DNA from: Thermobacillus xylanilyticus
GTDB lineage: Bacteria; Bacillota; Bacilli; Paenibacillales; Paenibacillaceae
Direction: 5' to 3'
Assembly (NCBI RefSeq): GCF_907165215.1
Contig: NZ_CAJRAY010000006.1
Coordinates: forward strand, 33,016 to 97,015
Length of the DNA: 64,000 nt
Shown: positions 9,086 to 17,477 of the stretch, in pieces
Position numbering within the stretch: position 1 is the stretch's first letter
Layout: the number at the start of each line of letters is the position of its first letter
Made by a program: the position numbers and the translations under genes
The notes under the pieces: generated by a model
Told to the model about the DNA's origin: nothing
What the model saw: only the letters and a program-made list of their open reading frames with translations
The model's database searches: none

Positions 9086-10534
9086 TCAGTACGCGCGGGC
9101 GAACACGACGGTATGCGCCGCTTCTTCGCCGCATACCAGACATTTCGTCTTGCGCGACGACGGTTCGAACGGAATGTTCCGGCTCGTCGCGCCCGTCTCG
9201 TCCTTCACCTGACGTTCGCACGCTTCGGAGCCGCACCAGCCGGCCTCTACGAATCCGCGCGACTCTTCCATGAATGCCTTGAGCTCGTCCAGCGTATCCA
9301 CCGAACGCGAGTGCTCTTCCCGGAACTTCTTCGCCAGCTCGAACATCGTGTTGTGGATCTCGTCGAGCGCCTTGAGCACTTCCTCGACGATCTTGTCCTG
9401 CGGCACCGTCCGCTTATCGCCGCCGACCCGCGGAGCGAGCACGACAACGCCGTTCTCCATGTCCCGCGGTCCGAGCTCGATGCGAAGCGGCACGCCGCGC
9501 ATTTCATACTCGTTGAACTTCCAGCCCGGGCTGACGTCGTCGCGATCGTCGACGCGGACGCGAACGCCCGCTGCTTTCAGCTGCGCATACAGCTCGTCCA
9601 CTTTTGCAATAACTTGCTCGCGCGTCTTCGGCGGGCCCACCGGCACCATGATGACCTGGGTCGGCGCGACCTTCGGCGGCAGCACGAGTCCGCGGTCGTC
9701 GCCGTGGACCATGATCAGGCTGCCGATGAGACGGGTTGACACACCCCACGACGTCGTATGAACGTACTGAAGCTGATTGTTCCGGTCCAGATATTGAATA
9801 TCGAACGCTTCCGCGAAATTCGTGCCGAGGTAATGGGAAGTGCCGGCCTGCACCGCACGGCCGTCCTTCATCATCGCCTCGACCGAATAGGTGTCGATCG
9901 CGCCCGCGAACTTCTCGGACGGCGTCTTCTGGCCGGCAATGACCGGAATCGCCAGGAAGTTTTCGATGAAGTCGCGGTAAATTTCGAGCATGCGCATCGT
10001 CTCTGCGCGCGCGTCCTCTTCATTCTCGTGCGCCGTATGGCCTTCCTGCCACAGAAACTCGCTCGTGCGGAGGAAAGGCAGCGTTCTTTTCTCCCATCGG
10101 ACGACGTTTGCCCACTGGTTGATCAGCACCGGCAGGTCGCGGTACGACTTGATCCACTTGGCATACATGTGGCCGAACATCGTCTCCGACGTCGGACGGA
10201 TCGCCAGCCGCTCTTCCAGCTTCTCGCCGCCCGCTTCCGTCACCCACGGCAGCTCGGGATTGAAACCTTCAACGTGCTCCTTCTCCTTCTGGAAGAAGCT
10301 TTCCGGGATAAATACGGGGAAATACGCGTTCCGGTGGCCGGTTTCCTTGAACCGGCGGTCCAGCTCGCGCTGAATGTTCTCCCACAGTTCATAGCCGTCC
10401 GGCCGGAAGACGATGCAGCCTCTGACCGGCGAGTAATCCATCAGTTCCGCTTTCCGGATGACGTCGATGTACCAGCGCGAGAAATCTTCGCTCTGGGGGG
10501 TAATTTCGGTTACGAACCCTTTCTCCTTCGACAT
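9086..10534 (-). CDS. proS: Prolyl-tRNA synthetase, archaeal/eukaryotic type (ProS type 3)
   Basis: A class II aminoacyl-tRNA synthetase that charges tRNA-Pro. The 482-residue length, the absence of the large INS editing insertion and the C-terminal extension mark it as the archaeal/eukaryotic-like form rather than the roughly 565-residue bacterial form. Visible are RPTSETMFGHMYAKW, the motif-2 region with FRTSEFLWQEGHTAH, GAIDTYSVEAMM, the anticodon-binding domain, and a C-terminal domain with Cys pairs near 434/439 and 465/468 ending in Tyr. I chose ATG at 10534, with AGGAGG just upstream, over an upstream in-frame ATG. It occupies the normal proS site between rseP and polC, so an in-place exchange is likely somewhere in the lineage. 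Confidence 0.95.
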   Translation of the reverse strand: MSKEKGFVTEITPQSEDFSRWYIDVIRKAELMDYSPVRGCIVFRPDGYELWENIQRELDRRFKETGHRNAYFPVFIPESFFQKEKEHVEGFNPELPWVTEAGGEKLEERLAIRPTSETMFGHMYAKWIKSYRDLPVLINQWANVVRWEKRTLPFLRTSEFLWQEGHTAHENEEDARAETMRMLEIYRDFIENFLAIPVIAGQKTPSEKFAGAIDTYSVEAMMKDGRAVQAGTSHYLGTNFAEAFDIQYLDRNNQLQYVHTTSWGVSTRLIGSLIMVHGDDRGLVLPPKVAPTQVIMVPVGPPKTREQVIAKVDELYAQLKAAGVRVRVDDRDDVSPGWKFNEYEMRGVPLRIELGPRDMENGVVVLAPRVGGDKRTVPQDKIVEEVLKALDEIHNTMFELAKKFREEHSRSVDTLDELKAFMEESRGFVEAGWCGSEACERQVKDETGATSRNIPFEPSSRKTKCLVCGEEAAHTVVFARAY

Positions 10535-10565
10535 AAGCGCCTCCTGCTCTAAACCCTGGTCCACA

Positions 10566-11843
10566 TCAACCGCGGATCAGATTCAGAATGTCGTTGTACG
10601 TGACGGCCAGCATGAGCAGCATCAGCATCGCGAATCCGATGAAATGCACCATGCTCTCCCTGTTCGGATCGATCGGCCGTCCGCGAACCGCCTCAAGTCC
10701 GAGGAAGATGAGGCGGCTGCCGTCAAGCGCCGGAATCGGCAGCAGGTTGAAAATGCCGAGATAGAGGCTCAGGATCGCCGTCCAGCTCGTCAACTGCTCG
10801 ATGCCGCGCGCCGCAATCTGGCCGGTCACCTGCGCGGTCCGGACCGGTCCGCCGAGATCGTCCAGTTTGAATTTGCCGGTCACCAGCATTTTGAATCCTT
10901 CGAAAATGTTGATCGTCATGTTCTTCATCGCGGTGGCGCCGAATTTCACCGTCTCAAGCGCCGTCGCGCGCCGCATCGGATAGCCGGTCAAAATGCCGAC
11001 TTTGCCGGTGCCGCTCTCTTCGTCGTACGCTGGGGTTACCGTAATGGTCATCGGCTGGCCGTCGCGCACGATTTCCCACGTCATCGGTTTGTCCACGGAT
11101 GAGCCGATGAGCTGCAGCATTTTCTCCGAATCGGTGCCGATCGTCTCGCCGTTGATCTTGATGATCTCGTCGCCGGCTTTCAGGCCGGCTTTGGCTGCGG
11201 GCGCATCGTCGCTGATCACTTCGCCTACGATGAGCCGGTCGGGGTTCTCCTGCGGGACGCCGACCATTTGCACATACGCCATGAACAGCACGAACGCCAG
11301 AATCATATTCATCATCGGGCCGGCGAAAATCGCCATCGCCCGCTGTCCGACCGTCTTGCCGCCGAACTGCCGGTCAATCGGCGCGATCTGCGTCTCCTGC
11401 CCGCGCGCGATGACGAGCGCCTGCGGGTGAACCGCATAGGATTCCCGCACACCGTCCGCGTTCAGGACGATCTTCAGTTCGCGCTCGAGATCGATCGCGT
11501 CGATCTCGCCGCGCACGACATTCGTCCGCTGCTCAAGCCGGTCGAGATAGATCCGGTCGATGACGCCGTCCTTGAGGCTCACCGCGATCGTCTGGCCCGG
11601 CCGGGCTTCGATCACTTCCGGATCCTCGCCCGCCATGCGGACGAAACCGCCCGCGGGGATCAGGCGAAGCGTATAGCGGGTCTCTCCCCTTTTGAACGAC
11701 AACAGTTTCGGCCCGAAGCCGATGGCGAACTCGCGCACGAGTATGCCCGCCCGCTTGGCGAAAAAAAAGTGTCCCCATTCGTGGATCGAGACGATCACGA
11801 AGAAGACGAGAACGGTCATCAGCACGACCTGAACCATTTCCAT
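10566..11843 (-). CDS. rseP: RIP metalloprotease RseP/RasP (site-2 protease family)
   Basis: A membrane-embedded zinc protease that cleaves membrane-spanning substrates such as anti-sigma factors and signal-peptide remnants. The zinc motif HEWGH is at residues 21-25 in the first transmembrane helix. A PDZ domain spans about 195-270, and the third zinc ligand lies in NLLPIPALDGSR (LDG at about 373-375). There are four hydrophobic membrane segments. At 425 residues it matches the family. ATG at 11843 has GGAGG eight bases upstream. It is separated from dxr by an unusual 580-base repeat-rich gap and probably has its own promoter at 11879-11906. Confidence 0.97.
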   Translation of the reverse strand: MEMVQVVLMTVLVFFVIVSIHEWGHFFFAKRAGILVREFAIGFGPKLLSFKRGETRYTLRLIPAGGFVRMAGEDPEVIEARPGQTIAVSLKDGVIDRIYLDRLEQRTNVVRGEIDAIDLERELKIVLNADGVRESYAVHPQALVIARGQETQIAPIDRQFGGKTVGQRAMAIFAGPMMNMILAFVLFMAYVQMVGVPQENPDRLIVGEVISDDAPAAKAGLKAGDEIIKINGETIGTDSEKMLQLIGSSVDKPMTWEIVRDGQPMTITVTPAYDEESGTGKVGILTGYPMRRATALETVKFGATAMKNMTINIFEGFKMLVTGKFKLDDLGGPVRTAQVTGQIAARGIEQLTSWTAILSLYLGIFNLLPIPALDGSRLIFLGLEAVRGRPIDPNRESMVHFIGFAMLMLLMLAVTYNDILNLIRG

Positions 11844-11878
11844 GCAAGGAGCCTCCGTTCGTTACGGCCTGTACATAG

Positions 11879-11906
11879 ATTATCATTATTCCGCCGTACG
11901 AAACAA
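11879..11906 (-). promoter_or_regulatory. Candidate sigma-A promoter of rseP
   Basis: Minus-strand TTGTTT (11901-11906), 16-base spacer, GATAAT (11879-11884). A start near 11872 would give a leader of about 30 bases before rseP. It matches the consensus only partly. Confidence 0.45.
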
Positions 11907-11930
11907 GAGAACTTGCCAGTCGCTACGCCT

Positions 11931-11968
11931 GTACGGATGTGGCTGAGCCTGCAAAGCCACATCCGTGC
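11931..11968. repeat. 14-bp inverted repeat in the dxr-rseP gap
   Basis: GTACGGATGTGGCT (11931-11944) pairs with AGCCACATCCGTGC (11955-11968) across a 10-base loop, with one T-G wobble. No U tract follows on either strand, so this is not an ordinary intrinsic terminator. It lies between the 51-bp repeats and the candidate rseP promoter. Confidence 0.6.
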
Positions 11969-12069
11969 AGAATGCGGCCGGTAAGCGGCGGCAGATCGCT
12001 CGGGCGGCGCCGATCAGAGCAGCTTGCGGCACCCCGCTGGCGGAGCTGCCGGAACACGGCTCAAGTAAC

Positions 12070-12273
12070 GCTGTAACGCGGTATTCACGCTACAACCGCT
12101 TCGGCGCAGCTCCGGACATCGCTGTAACGCGGTATTCACGTTACAGCCGCTTCAGCGCAGCTCCGGGCAACGTTGTAACGCGGTATTCACGCTACAACCG
12201 CTTCGGCGCAGCTCCAGGCAAGGCTGTAACGTGGTATTCACATTACCGACGCTATCGCAGCGCCGTTACCGGA
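12070..12273 (-). repeat. Four tandem 51-bp units, each forming a hairpin in minus-strand RNA
   Basis: Units start at 12070, 12121, 12172 and 12223 with a constant 51-bp period; the first three are nearly identical and the fourth diverges in its second half. Each unit holds 9-base arms around the loop TGAATACCG (minus strand). Unit 2 pairs GCTGTAACG with CGTTACAGC, unit 3 pairs GTTGTAGCG with CGTTACAAC, and unit 1 pairs GTTGTAGCG with CGTTACAGC. The C-G to U-A exchange between units is compensated. The remaining differences are G-U wobbles in the minus-strand RNA but mismatches in plus-strand RNA. The direction matches transcription from dxr towards rseP. Confidence 0.85.
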
Positions 12274-12315
12274 CCCAGCGACGATCTGCGATCAGAGATC
12301 GATCGCAGTTATCGG

Positions 12316-12398
12316 AACGCCGTTATCCGGTTCCGGCGTTGAGGCAGCGGCCACAAGCTACCCGCTGCTACAACGCCGTTACACGGTTTCCGGCGCTG
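12316..12398 (-). repeat. Two further related inverted repeats in the dxr-rseP gap
   Basis: AACGCCG (12316-12322) pairs with CGGCGTT (12334-12340). A second copy, AACGCCG (12372-12378) with CGGCGCT (12391-12397), is extended by C12371-G12398. The second copy has an A-C mismatch on the plus strand but a G-U pair in minus-strand RNA, the same strand bias as the 51-bp units. The remainder of the 11844-12424 gap holds no supported gene. Confidence 0.6.
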
Positions 12399-12424
12399 CA
12401 GCCTCGGAGTCGGGCAATCCGACG

Positions 12425-13567
12425 CTATCGCAGCGCCGTTACCTCCCTGCGCACCCGCGCATCCAATTCCGCAATCGCCTCGTATGTATCCACCGGTTCC
12501 GGAGGAAAACGGTCGAGCATCGCCGCGATCGTATCCTCGATCTCGAGAAACGCGATCTCGCCGCGCAGAAACCGTTCAACCGCCGCCTCATTTGCGGCGT
12601 TGAAGACAAGCGGCGCCGAGCCGCCTGCGCGTCCCGCTTCATACGCCATCCGCAGGCACGGATAGCGCTCGAGATCCATCGGCCTGAAATGCAGCCGTCC
12701 GATCGCCGCCAGATCGAGCGCGGGCGCGGGCGACGGCCGACGCTCCGGCCAAGTGAGCGCATACTGGATCGGAATGCGCATATCCGGCACGCCCAGTTGG
12801 GCGATCACGCTGTTGTCCGTGAATTCGACCATGGAGTGGATGATGCTCTCCGGATGGAGCAGCACGTCGATTTTTTCATAAGGCATCGCATAAAGCCAGT
12901 GAGCTTCGATCACTTCAAGCCCCTTGTTCGCCATCGTCGCCGAATCGACCGTAACTTTCGCTCCCATCGCCCAATTCGGATGGGCCAGCGCCTGTTCGAC
13001 CGTCACATCCTTCAGTTCCGCGCGCGTCCGGTCGCGGAATGCGCCGCCGGATGCAGTGAGCGTAATCTTCTTTACATCCGCGCGCCGCTCACCGTTTAAA
13101 CATTGGAAAATGGCGGAGTGTTCGCTGTCCACCGGCAGGATCGATACGCCTCGCGCTTCCGCAAGCTTCGTGACGAGATGCCCCGCCGCCACGAGCGTTT
13201 CCTTGTTGGCAAGGCCGACGGCCGCTCCCGCTTCGATGGCGGCGATCGTCGAGCGGATGCCGCGGCTGCCGACAAGCGCCGTTACGACCAGTTCGGCACC
13301 TGCGCCTGCCGCCGCTTCGATCAGCCCTTCCTCGCCATGCAGCACCCGGATGCCGTCCGGCAGCATCGACGCCGCCCGTTCCGCCGCCTCCTTCGTCGCC
13401 AGGCTGACGACCGAGGGGCGGAATTCAAGCGCCTGCTGCACGAGCAGCTCGACGTTCCCGCCCGCCGCGAGCGCCGCCACGCGGTATCGCTCGGGGTCAT
13501 GACGGATGACGTCGAGCGTCTGGGTGCCGATCGAACCGGTCGATCCGAGTATCGAGATCGTCTTCAT
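12425..13567 (-). CDS. dxr: 1-deoxy-D-xylulose 5-phosphate reductoisomerase
   Basis: This enzyme converts DXP to 2-C-methyl-D-erythritol 4-phosphate with NADPH, the committed step of the MEP isoprenoid pathway. The 380-residue protein has the NADPH motif LGSTGSIGTQTLD at residues 6-18, the metal-binding DSEHSAIFQCL, ASGGAFRDRT, and HPNWAMGAKVTVDSATM. ATG at 13567 has AAGGAGG just upstream; the in-frame ATG 27 bases earlier lacks a site. The last 19 bases of the gene belong to a 25-bp sequence repeated exactly at 12246-12270. It lies next to uppS and cdsA, which act in lipid and isoprenoid metabolism. Confidence 0.97.
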   Translation of the reverse strand: MKTISILGSTGSIGTQTLDVIRHDPERYRVAALAAGGNVELLVQQALEFRPSVVSLATKEAAERAASMLPDGIRVLHGEEGLIEAAAGAGAELVVTALVGSRGIRSTIAAIEAGAAVGLANKETLVAAGHLVTKLAEARGVSILPVDSEHSAIFQCLNGERRADVKKITLTASGGAFRDRTRAELKDVTVEQALAHPNWAMGAKVTVDSATMANKGLEVIEAHWLYAMPYEKIDVLLHPESIIHSMVEFTDNSVIAQLGVPDMRIPIQYALTWPERRPSPAPALDLAAIGRLHFRPMDLERYPCLRMAYEAGRAGGSAPLVFNAANEAAVERFLRGEIAFLEIEDTIAAMLDRFPPEPVDTYEAIAELDARVRREVTALR

Positions 13568-13618
13568 CCTGTCCTCCTTGTACGAATGAGACATGTGAGA
13601 TTTGCGATTGCGGACATG

Positions 13619-14410
13619 CTAGGGGATGAGACCGGTCAGGACAAGCAGCGGAAAGACAATCAGCCAGCTGTCGCAGCGGTCGAGCACGCCGCCGTGTCCG
13701 GGGAGAAGGCGGCCGGTATCTTTCACACCCCGCAGCCTTTTGTATGCGGATTGGATCAGATCGCCGAGCTGGCCGGCGACCGACGCGGCGAGGCCGATGG
13801 CAAGGGCGCGGCCGAAGGACAGCCATCCCGGCGCGGACAGCGCGAAGACGGACGCGACGATCAGCGCGGTCAGCACGCCGCCGATGGCGCCTTCGACGGT
13901 CTTGTTCGGACTGATGGCAGGCCACAGCTTCGTCCGGCCGAGCCATCTGCCCGCGAAATACGCGCCGGTGTCCGACGCCCAGATGCAGCCGAACGCCAGC
14001 GCCGTCCAGAAAAGACCGTGCTCCCCTGCAGCCCGTACGTCGATCATCGCGGCGAAGCCGAAGCCAACGTAGACGGCGCCCATCAGAAGCAGCGACGCCC
14101 CGTCGAGCGTCGCCTTGTTCTTCGTCACCACGGTGATCGCGAGAAGCAGCGCCGCCAGCGGCCAGATGACATTCTGGTCCGGGAAGGCGGACAGCCCGGC
14201 CTGCTCCCACGGGAAGACGATGGCGGCCAGACCGGCATAAGCGAAAAGGACAAGCGGATGGCCGAGTTTCATGTCATTCAACCGCACATATTCGTAAAAA
14301 CCGATGATTGCAAGCAACAACAGCAGGACGTTATAGTACCATCCGCCGAGCACGGCTGCCGCGGCAAACAGCAGACCGGCCAAAAGTCCGGTGGCGATCC
14401 GTTGTTTCAT
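13619..14410 (-). CDS. cdsA: Phosphatidate cytidylyltransferase (CDP-diglyceride synthase)
   Basis: CdsA makes CDP-diacylglycerol from phosphatidic acid and CTP for phospholipid synthesis. The 263-residue integral membrane protein has about eight hydrophobic segments and the family signature near the C-terminus: SDTGAYFAGRWLGR near 150, SPNKTVEGA, then QLGDLIQSAYKRLRGVKD and LPGHGGVLDRCDS near 240. It lies 19 bases downstream of uppS, in the frr-uppS-cdsA-dxr series. Confidence 0.96.
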   Translation of the reverse strand: MKQRIATGLLAGLLFAAAAVLGGWYYNVLLLLLAIIGFYEYVRLNDMKLGHPLVLFAYAGLAAIVFPWEQAGLSAFPDQNVIWPLAALLLAITVVTKNKATLDGASLLLMGAVYVGFGFAAMIDVRAAGEHGLFWTALAFGCIWASDTGAYFAGRWLGRTKLWPAISPNKTVEGAIGGVLTALIVASVFALSAPGWLSFGRALAIGLAASVAGQLGDLIQSAYKRLRGVKDTGRLLPGHGGVLDRCDSWLIVFPLLVLTGLIP

Positions 14411-14429
14411 TCCCGCTTACGCCTCCATC

Positions 14430-15191
14430 CTACAATCCGCCGTAGCGGCGCGTGCGGCGCTGGTATTCGCCGACCGCTTCGTAGAAATGCGCTTCCGTAA
14501 ACTCAGGCCAATAGATGTCGGTGAACCACAGTTCGCTGTAGGCGAGCTGCCACATCATGAAGTTGCTGATCCTCAGCTCTCCGCTCGTCCGGATGAGCAG
14601 ATCCGGTTCCGGCATGCCGCAGGTCTGCAGGCGCGATTCGAAATCGGATTCGGTGATCGCTTCGGGATCGAGCCGGCCTTCCGCCGCCTCGCGGGCAAGC
14701 GCGCGGACAGCTTCCAGCATCTCCTTGCGGCTGCCGTAGTTGAGGGCGAAATTGAGCACCAGGCCGGCGTTGCCGGCCGTCCGCCGGATCGCTTCATCGA
14801 TCGCTTCGAGCGTATGGGCCGGCAGACCTTCGCGCTGACCGATCATTCTGACCTGGACGTTGTTCTCGATCAGTTCATCCAGCTCGATCGCGAGGAATTC
14901 CTGCGGGAGTCGCATGAGGAAATCGACCTCCGCTTTCGGCCGCTTCCAATTCTCGGTGGAGAACGCGTACAGCGTCAAGAAACGAATGCCCAGCCGGTTC
15001 GCCGCGCGAACCGCCCGCTTGACCGCTTTCATGCCGGAACGGTGGCCCGCCGCACGCGGCAATCCCCGCTCTTTGGCCCATCGCCCGTTCCCGTCCATAA
15101 TGATCGCCACATGCTGCGGCAGATTGTCCGGCGACAGCGCTTCCGGCTCCGCCGAACGCGATCCAATCCGCCCGCGAATTCGCTCGAACAT
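14430..15191 (-). CDS. uppS: Isoprenyl transferase (undecaprenyl diphosphate synthase)
   Basis: A cis-prenyltransferase that builds the C55 carrier used for peptidoglycan and teichoic acid synthesis. The 253-residue protein has HVAIIMDGNGRWA with the catalytic Asp at 33, GHRSGMKAVK, LYAFSTENWKRP, and the C-terminal LIRTSGELRISNFMMWQ and WPEF motifs. ATG at 15191 is chosen because GGGGAGGG lies six bases upstream; a longer reading frame upstream lacks family sequence. It takes its isoprenoid precursors from the pathway that includes dxr downstream. Confidence 0.97.
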   Translation of the reverse strand: MFERIRGRIGSRSAEPEALSPDNLPQHVAIIMDGNGRWAKERGLPRAAGHRSGMKAVKRAVRAANRLGIRFLTLYAFSTENWKRPKAEVDFLMRLPQEFLAIELDELIENNVQVRMIGQREGLPAHTLEAIDEAIRRTAGNAGLVLNFALNYGSRKEMLEAVRALAREAAEGRLDPEAITESDFESRLQTCGMPEPDLLIRTSGELRISNFMMWQLAYSELWFTDIYWPEFTEAHFYEAVGEYQRRTRRYGGL

Positions 15192-15245
15192 GCGCACCCT
15201 CCCCACAGGCTGTCTTCGGCCCGCCGCAAGGCCGCCCATAACTTC

Positions 15246-15273
15246 AGCAGCCCCGCCTGCCGGAGGGGCTGCT
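15246..15273 (-). other. 9-bp hairpin without U tract between frr and uppS
   Basis: AGCAGCCCC (15246-15254) pairs with GGGGCTGCT (15265-15273) around a 10-base loop. No T run follows on the minus strand, so an mRNA-stability or processing role is as likely as termination. Confidence 0.5.
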
Positions 15274-15282
15274 GGAATCGCA

Positions 15283-15837
15283 CTACACTTCCATGATTTC
15301 TTTCTCTTTGGCGGCGATGATGCGATCCACTTCCGCAATGAACCGGTCCGTCAGCTTCTGGATATCTTCCTGGTGGCGGCGCGATTCGTCTTCCGACAGC
15401 TCGCCTTTCTCCAGTTTCTTGATGTCGTCATTCGCATCCCGGCGGACATTGCGAATCGCCACTTTCGCCTCTTCGCCGAATTTCTTCGTCTGCTTCACCA
15501 GATCGGTCCGGCGCTCTTCCGTCAGCGGCGGCACGCTGAGCCGGATGATCGAGCCGTCGTTTGCCGGCGTCAGGCCGAGCTCGGACTTCATGATCGCCTT
15601 CTCGATCTCGCCCAGCACCGATTTGTCCCACGGCTGGATGACCAGCGTACGCACGTCGGGCGTATTGATCGTCGCCAGCTGGTTGACCGGAGTGGGAGCA
15701 CCATAGTAGTCCACCAGAATGCGGTCAAGCATGGCAGGCGTTGCCCGTCCCGCGCGCAGCGTCGCAAGATCCCGGCGCAGCGCGGCAATCGCCTTGTCCA
15801 TTCGTTCTTCGGCATTCTTCTTGATCGTTTGCGGCAT
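15283..15837 (-). CDS. frr: Ribosome recycling factor
   Basis: RRF, with EF-G, splits post-termination ribosomes. The 184-residue protein has the typical three-helix bundle sequence: [20 protein letters not shown], the [16 protein letters not shown] segment, [18 protein letters not shown], and the Lys/Glu-rich C-terminal helix. The start overlaps the pyrH stop in TAATG, so translation is probably coupled. Length and motifs are ordinary for the family. Confidence 0.98.
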   Translation of the reverse strand: MPQTIKKNAEERMDKAIAALRRDLATLRAGRATPAMLDRILVDYYGAPTPVNQLATINTPDVRTLVIQPWDKSVLGEIEKAIMKSELGLTPANDGSIIRLSVPPLTEERRTDLVKQTKKFGEEAKVAIRNVRRDANDDIKKLEKGELSEDESRRHQEDIQKLTDRFIAEVDRIIAAKEKEIMEV

Positions 15838-16580
15838 TATTTCACACTCCCTTTCACGATCGTTCCGATTTTCTCGCCCATGACAACCCGCTTGATGTTT
15901 CCTTTCTCCGTAATCGAGAAGACGATGAGCGGAATATTGTTATCCATGCAGAGCGACGATGCCGTCGAATCCATGACGCCCAGATTCTGGTTCAGCACAT
16001 CCAGATACGTAAGCTCGTCGTACTTCCGGGCGTTCGCATCTTTGAACGGATCGGCCGAATAAACGCCGTCAACCTTGTTCTTGGCCATCAGAATGACTTC
16101 CGCCTCGATCTCCGCCGCACGCAGCGCGGCCGTCGTGTCGGTGGAGAAGAACGGGTTGCCCGTCCCGGCCGCGAAGATGACGACGCGTCCTTTCTCCAGG
16201 TGGCGGATCGCCCGGCGGCGAATGTAAGGCTCCGCGATCTGCTGCATCGCGATCGAAGTCTGCACGCGCGTCGGGACGCCGATTTGTTCGAGCGCATCCT
16301 GAAGGGCAAGCGAATTCATCACGGTTGCAAGCATGCCCATGTAGTCCGCGGTTGCGCGGTCAATTCCCTTCGCCGAACCCGCGATGCCGCGCCAGATGTT
16401 GCCTCCGCCGACGACGATCGCGACTTCCACGTTCATCTCGACGACTTCCTTGACCTGTTCCGCGATCGACGAGACCATGCCGGCATCGATGCCGTATCCT
16501 GTCTGTCCGGCGAGCGATTCTCCGCTGACCTTCAGCACGATCCGTTTAAATCTCGGTCGCTCCAATGGGATTACCTCCAT
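15837..16580 (-). CDS. pyrH: UMP kinase
   Basis: A bacterial-type uridylate kinase of the amino-acid-kinase fold that makes UDP from UMP, a hexameric enzyme regulated by GTP and UTP. The 247-residue protein has [19 protein letters not shown], the [20 protein letters not shown] helix region, [17 protein letters not shown], and [15 protein letters not shown] at 16580 gives a slightly extended N-terminus (about 12 residues before the conserved [10 protein letters not shown]). It precedes frr with a one-base overlap, and a stable hairpin separates it from tsf. Confidence 0.97.
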   Translation of the reverse strand: MEVIPLERPRFKRIVLKVSGESLAGQTGYGIDAGMVSSIAEQVKEVVEMNVEVAIVVGGGNIWRGIAGSAKGIDRATADYMGMLATVMNSLALQDALEQIGVPTRVQTSIAMQQIAEPYIRRRAIRHLEKGRVVIFAAGTGNPFFSTDTTAALRAAEIEAEVILMAKNKVDGVYSADPFKDANARKYDELTYLDVLNQNLGVMDSTASSLCMDNNIPLIVFSITEKGNIKRVVMGEKIGTIVKGSVK

Positions 16581-16618
16581 CTTGCACCTCTGGCTGAGGC
16601 TGTCTGTGTTGGGAATAG

Positions 16619-16655
16619 AGCGACGGCGGAGCGGACCGTCCGCCCCGCCGTCGCT
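16619..16655 (-). other. Long GC-rich hairpin between tsf and pyrH
   Basis: On the minus strand, AGCGACGGCGG and CCGCCGTCGCT form an 11-bp stem that continues, after a single mismatch, as GCGGA/TCCGC around a CGG loop. It starts 10 bases after the tsf stop. The sequence after it is CTATTCCC, so there is no U tract. Confidence 0.6.
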
Positions 16656-16664
16656 TGAAAAGAA

Positions 16665-17315
16665 TTACTTCTTCACCTGAGCCATGACTTCTTCGACGAA
16701 ATTGTCTTGTTTCTTCTCAAGACCTTCGCCGAGTTCGAAGCGGGCGAAGCGGCGGATCGAAATATTTTCGCCGATCGTGCTGATCTTCTCGTTCAGCAGT
16801 TCCTGCACCGTCTTGTCCGGATCTTTCACGAACGGCTGCTCCAGCAGGCAGTTCTCTTCGAAGTACTTGCTGATCCGGCCTTCAACGATCTTCTCGACGA
16901 CTTTCTCCGGTTTCCCTTCATTGAGCGCCTGCGTGCGCAGGATTTCGCGTTCCTTGTCCAGTTCTTCCTGCGGCACTTCCTCGCGGCGCACATACTTCGG
17001 ATTGGAAGCCGCGATATGCATCGCGATGTCGCGCACGAATTCGCGGAATTGATCCGTCTTGCCGACGAAGTCCGTCTCGCAGTTCACCTCGACGAGCACG
17101 CCGATCCGGCCGCCGCCGTGGATGTACGATTCGACAACGCCTTCCGTCGCGATCCGGCCGGCTTTCTTCGCCGCTGCGGCCAGACCTTTCTCGCGCAGAA
17201 TTTCCGCGGCGCGGGTCATGTCGCCGTTCGCTTCTTCCAGCGCCTTCTTGCAATCCAGCATGCCTGCGCCCGTCTTTTCGCGCAGTTCTTTCACTTCTGC
17301 TGCAGTTATCGCCAT
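16665..17315 (-). CDS. tsf: Elongation factor Ts (short form)
   Basis: EF-Ts is the nucleotide exchange factor for EF-Tu. The protein begins [19 protein letters not shown], carries [13 protein letters not shown] and the conserved [13 protein letters not shown] segment, and ends at about 216 residues. This is the short form that lacks much of the C-terminal core seen in the roughly 290-residue B. subtilis protein; short forms are known in other lineages. ATG at 17315 has GGGAGGG upstream. It follows rpsB after a strong terminator, so its level probably depends on read-through. Confidence 0.97.
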   Translation of the reverse strand: MAITAAEVKELREKTGAGMLDCKKALEEANGDMTRAAEILREKGLAAAAKKAGRIATEGVVESYIHGGGRIGVLVEVNCETDFVGKTDQFREFVRDIAMHIAASNPKYVRREEVPQEELDKEREILRTQALNEGKPEKVVEKIVEGRISKYFEENCLLEQPFVKDPDKTVQELLNEKISTIGENISIRRFARFELGEGLEKKQDNFVEEVMAQVKK

Positions 17316-17477
17316 ATGGTGAACCCTCCCGATTTTCGATGCTTCATGAAGCGCCGTGTCGGCGCCGAAATTTGGTTGCAAGCAAAACGGACGCGCCTGC
17401 CCGGGAGGACGGCGCAAGCCGTGTTGCGGTGGATAAGCCGATTACAAGCTTACGCTTATAAACGCTTATGTTCTTAC

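Noticed and set aside
12070..12273. CRISPR array
   Set aside because: The 51-bp units are directly contiguous with no variable spacers, and no cas genes are present.
11965..12342. Plus-strand open frame encoding a 17-residue repeat (AVTRYSRYNRFGAAP type)
   Set aside because: The frame stays open only because 51 is divisible by 3. There is no ribosome binding site, its start lies inside a hairpin, and substitutions follow minus-strand RNA pairing and not codon positions.
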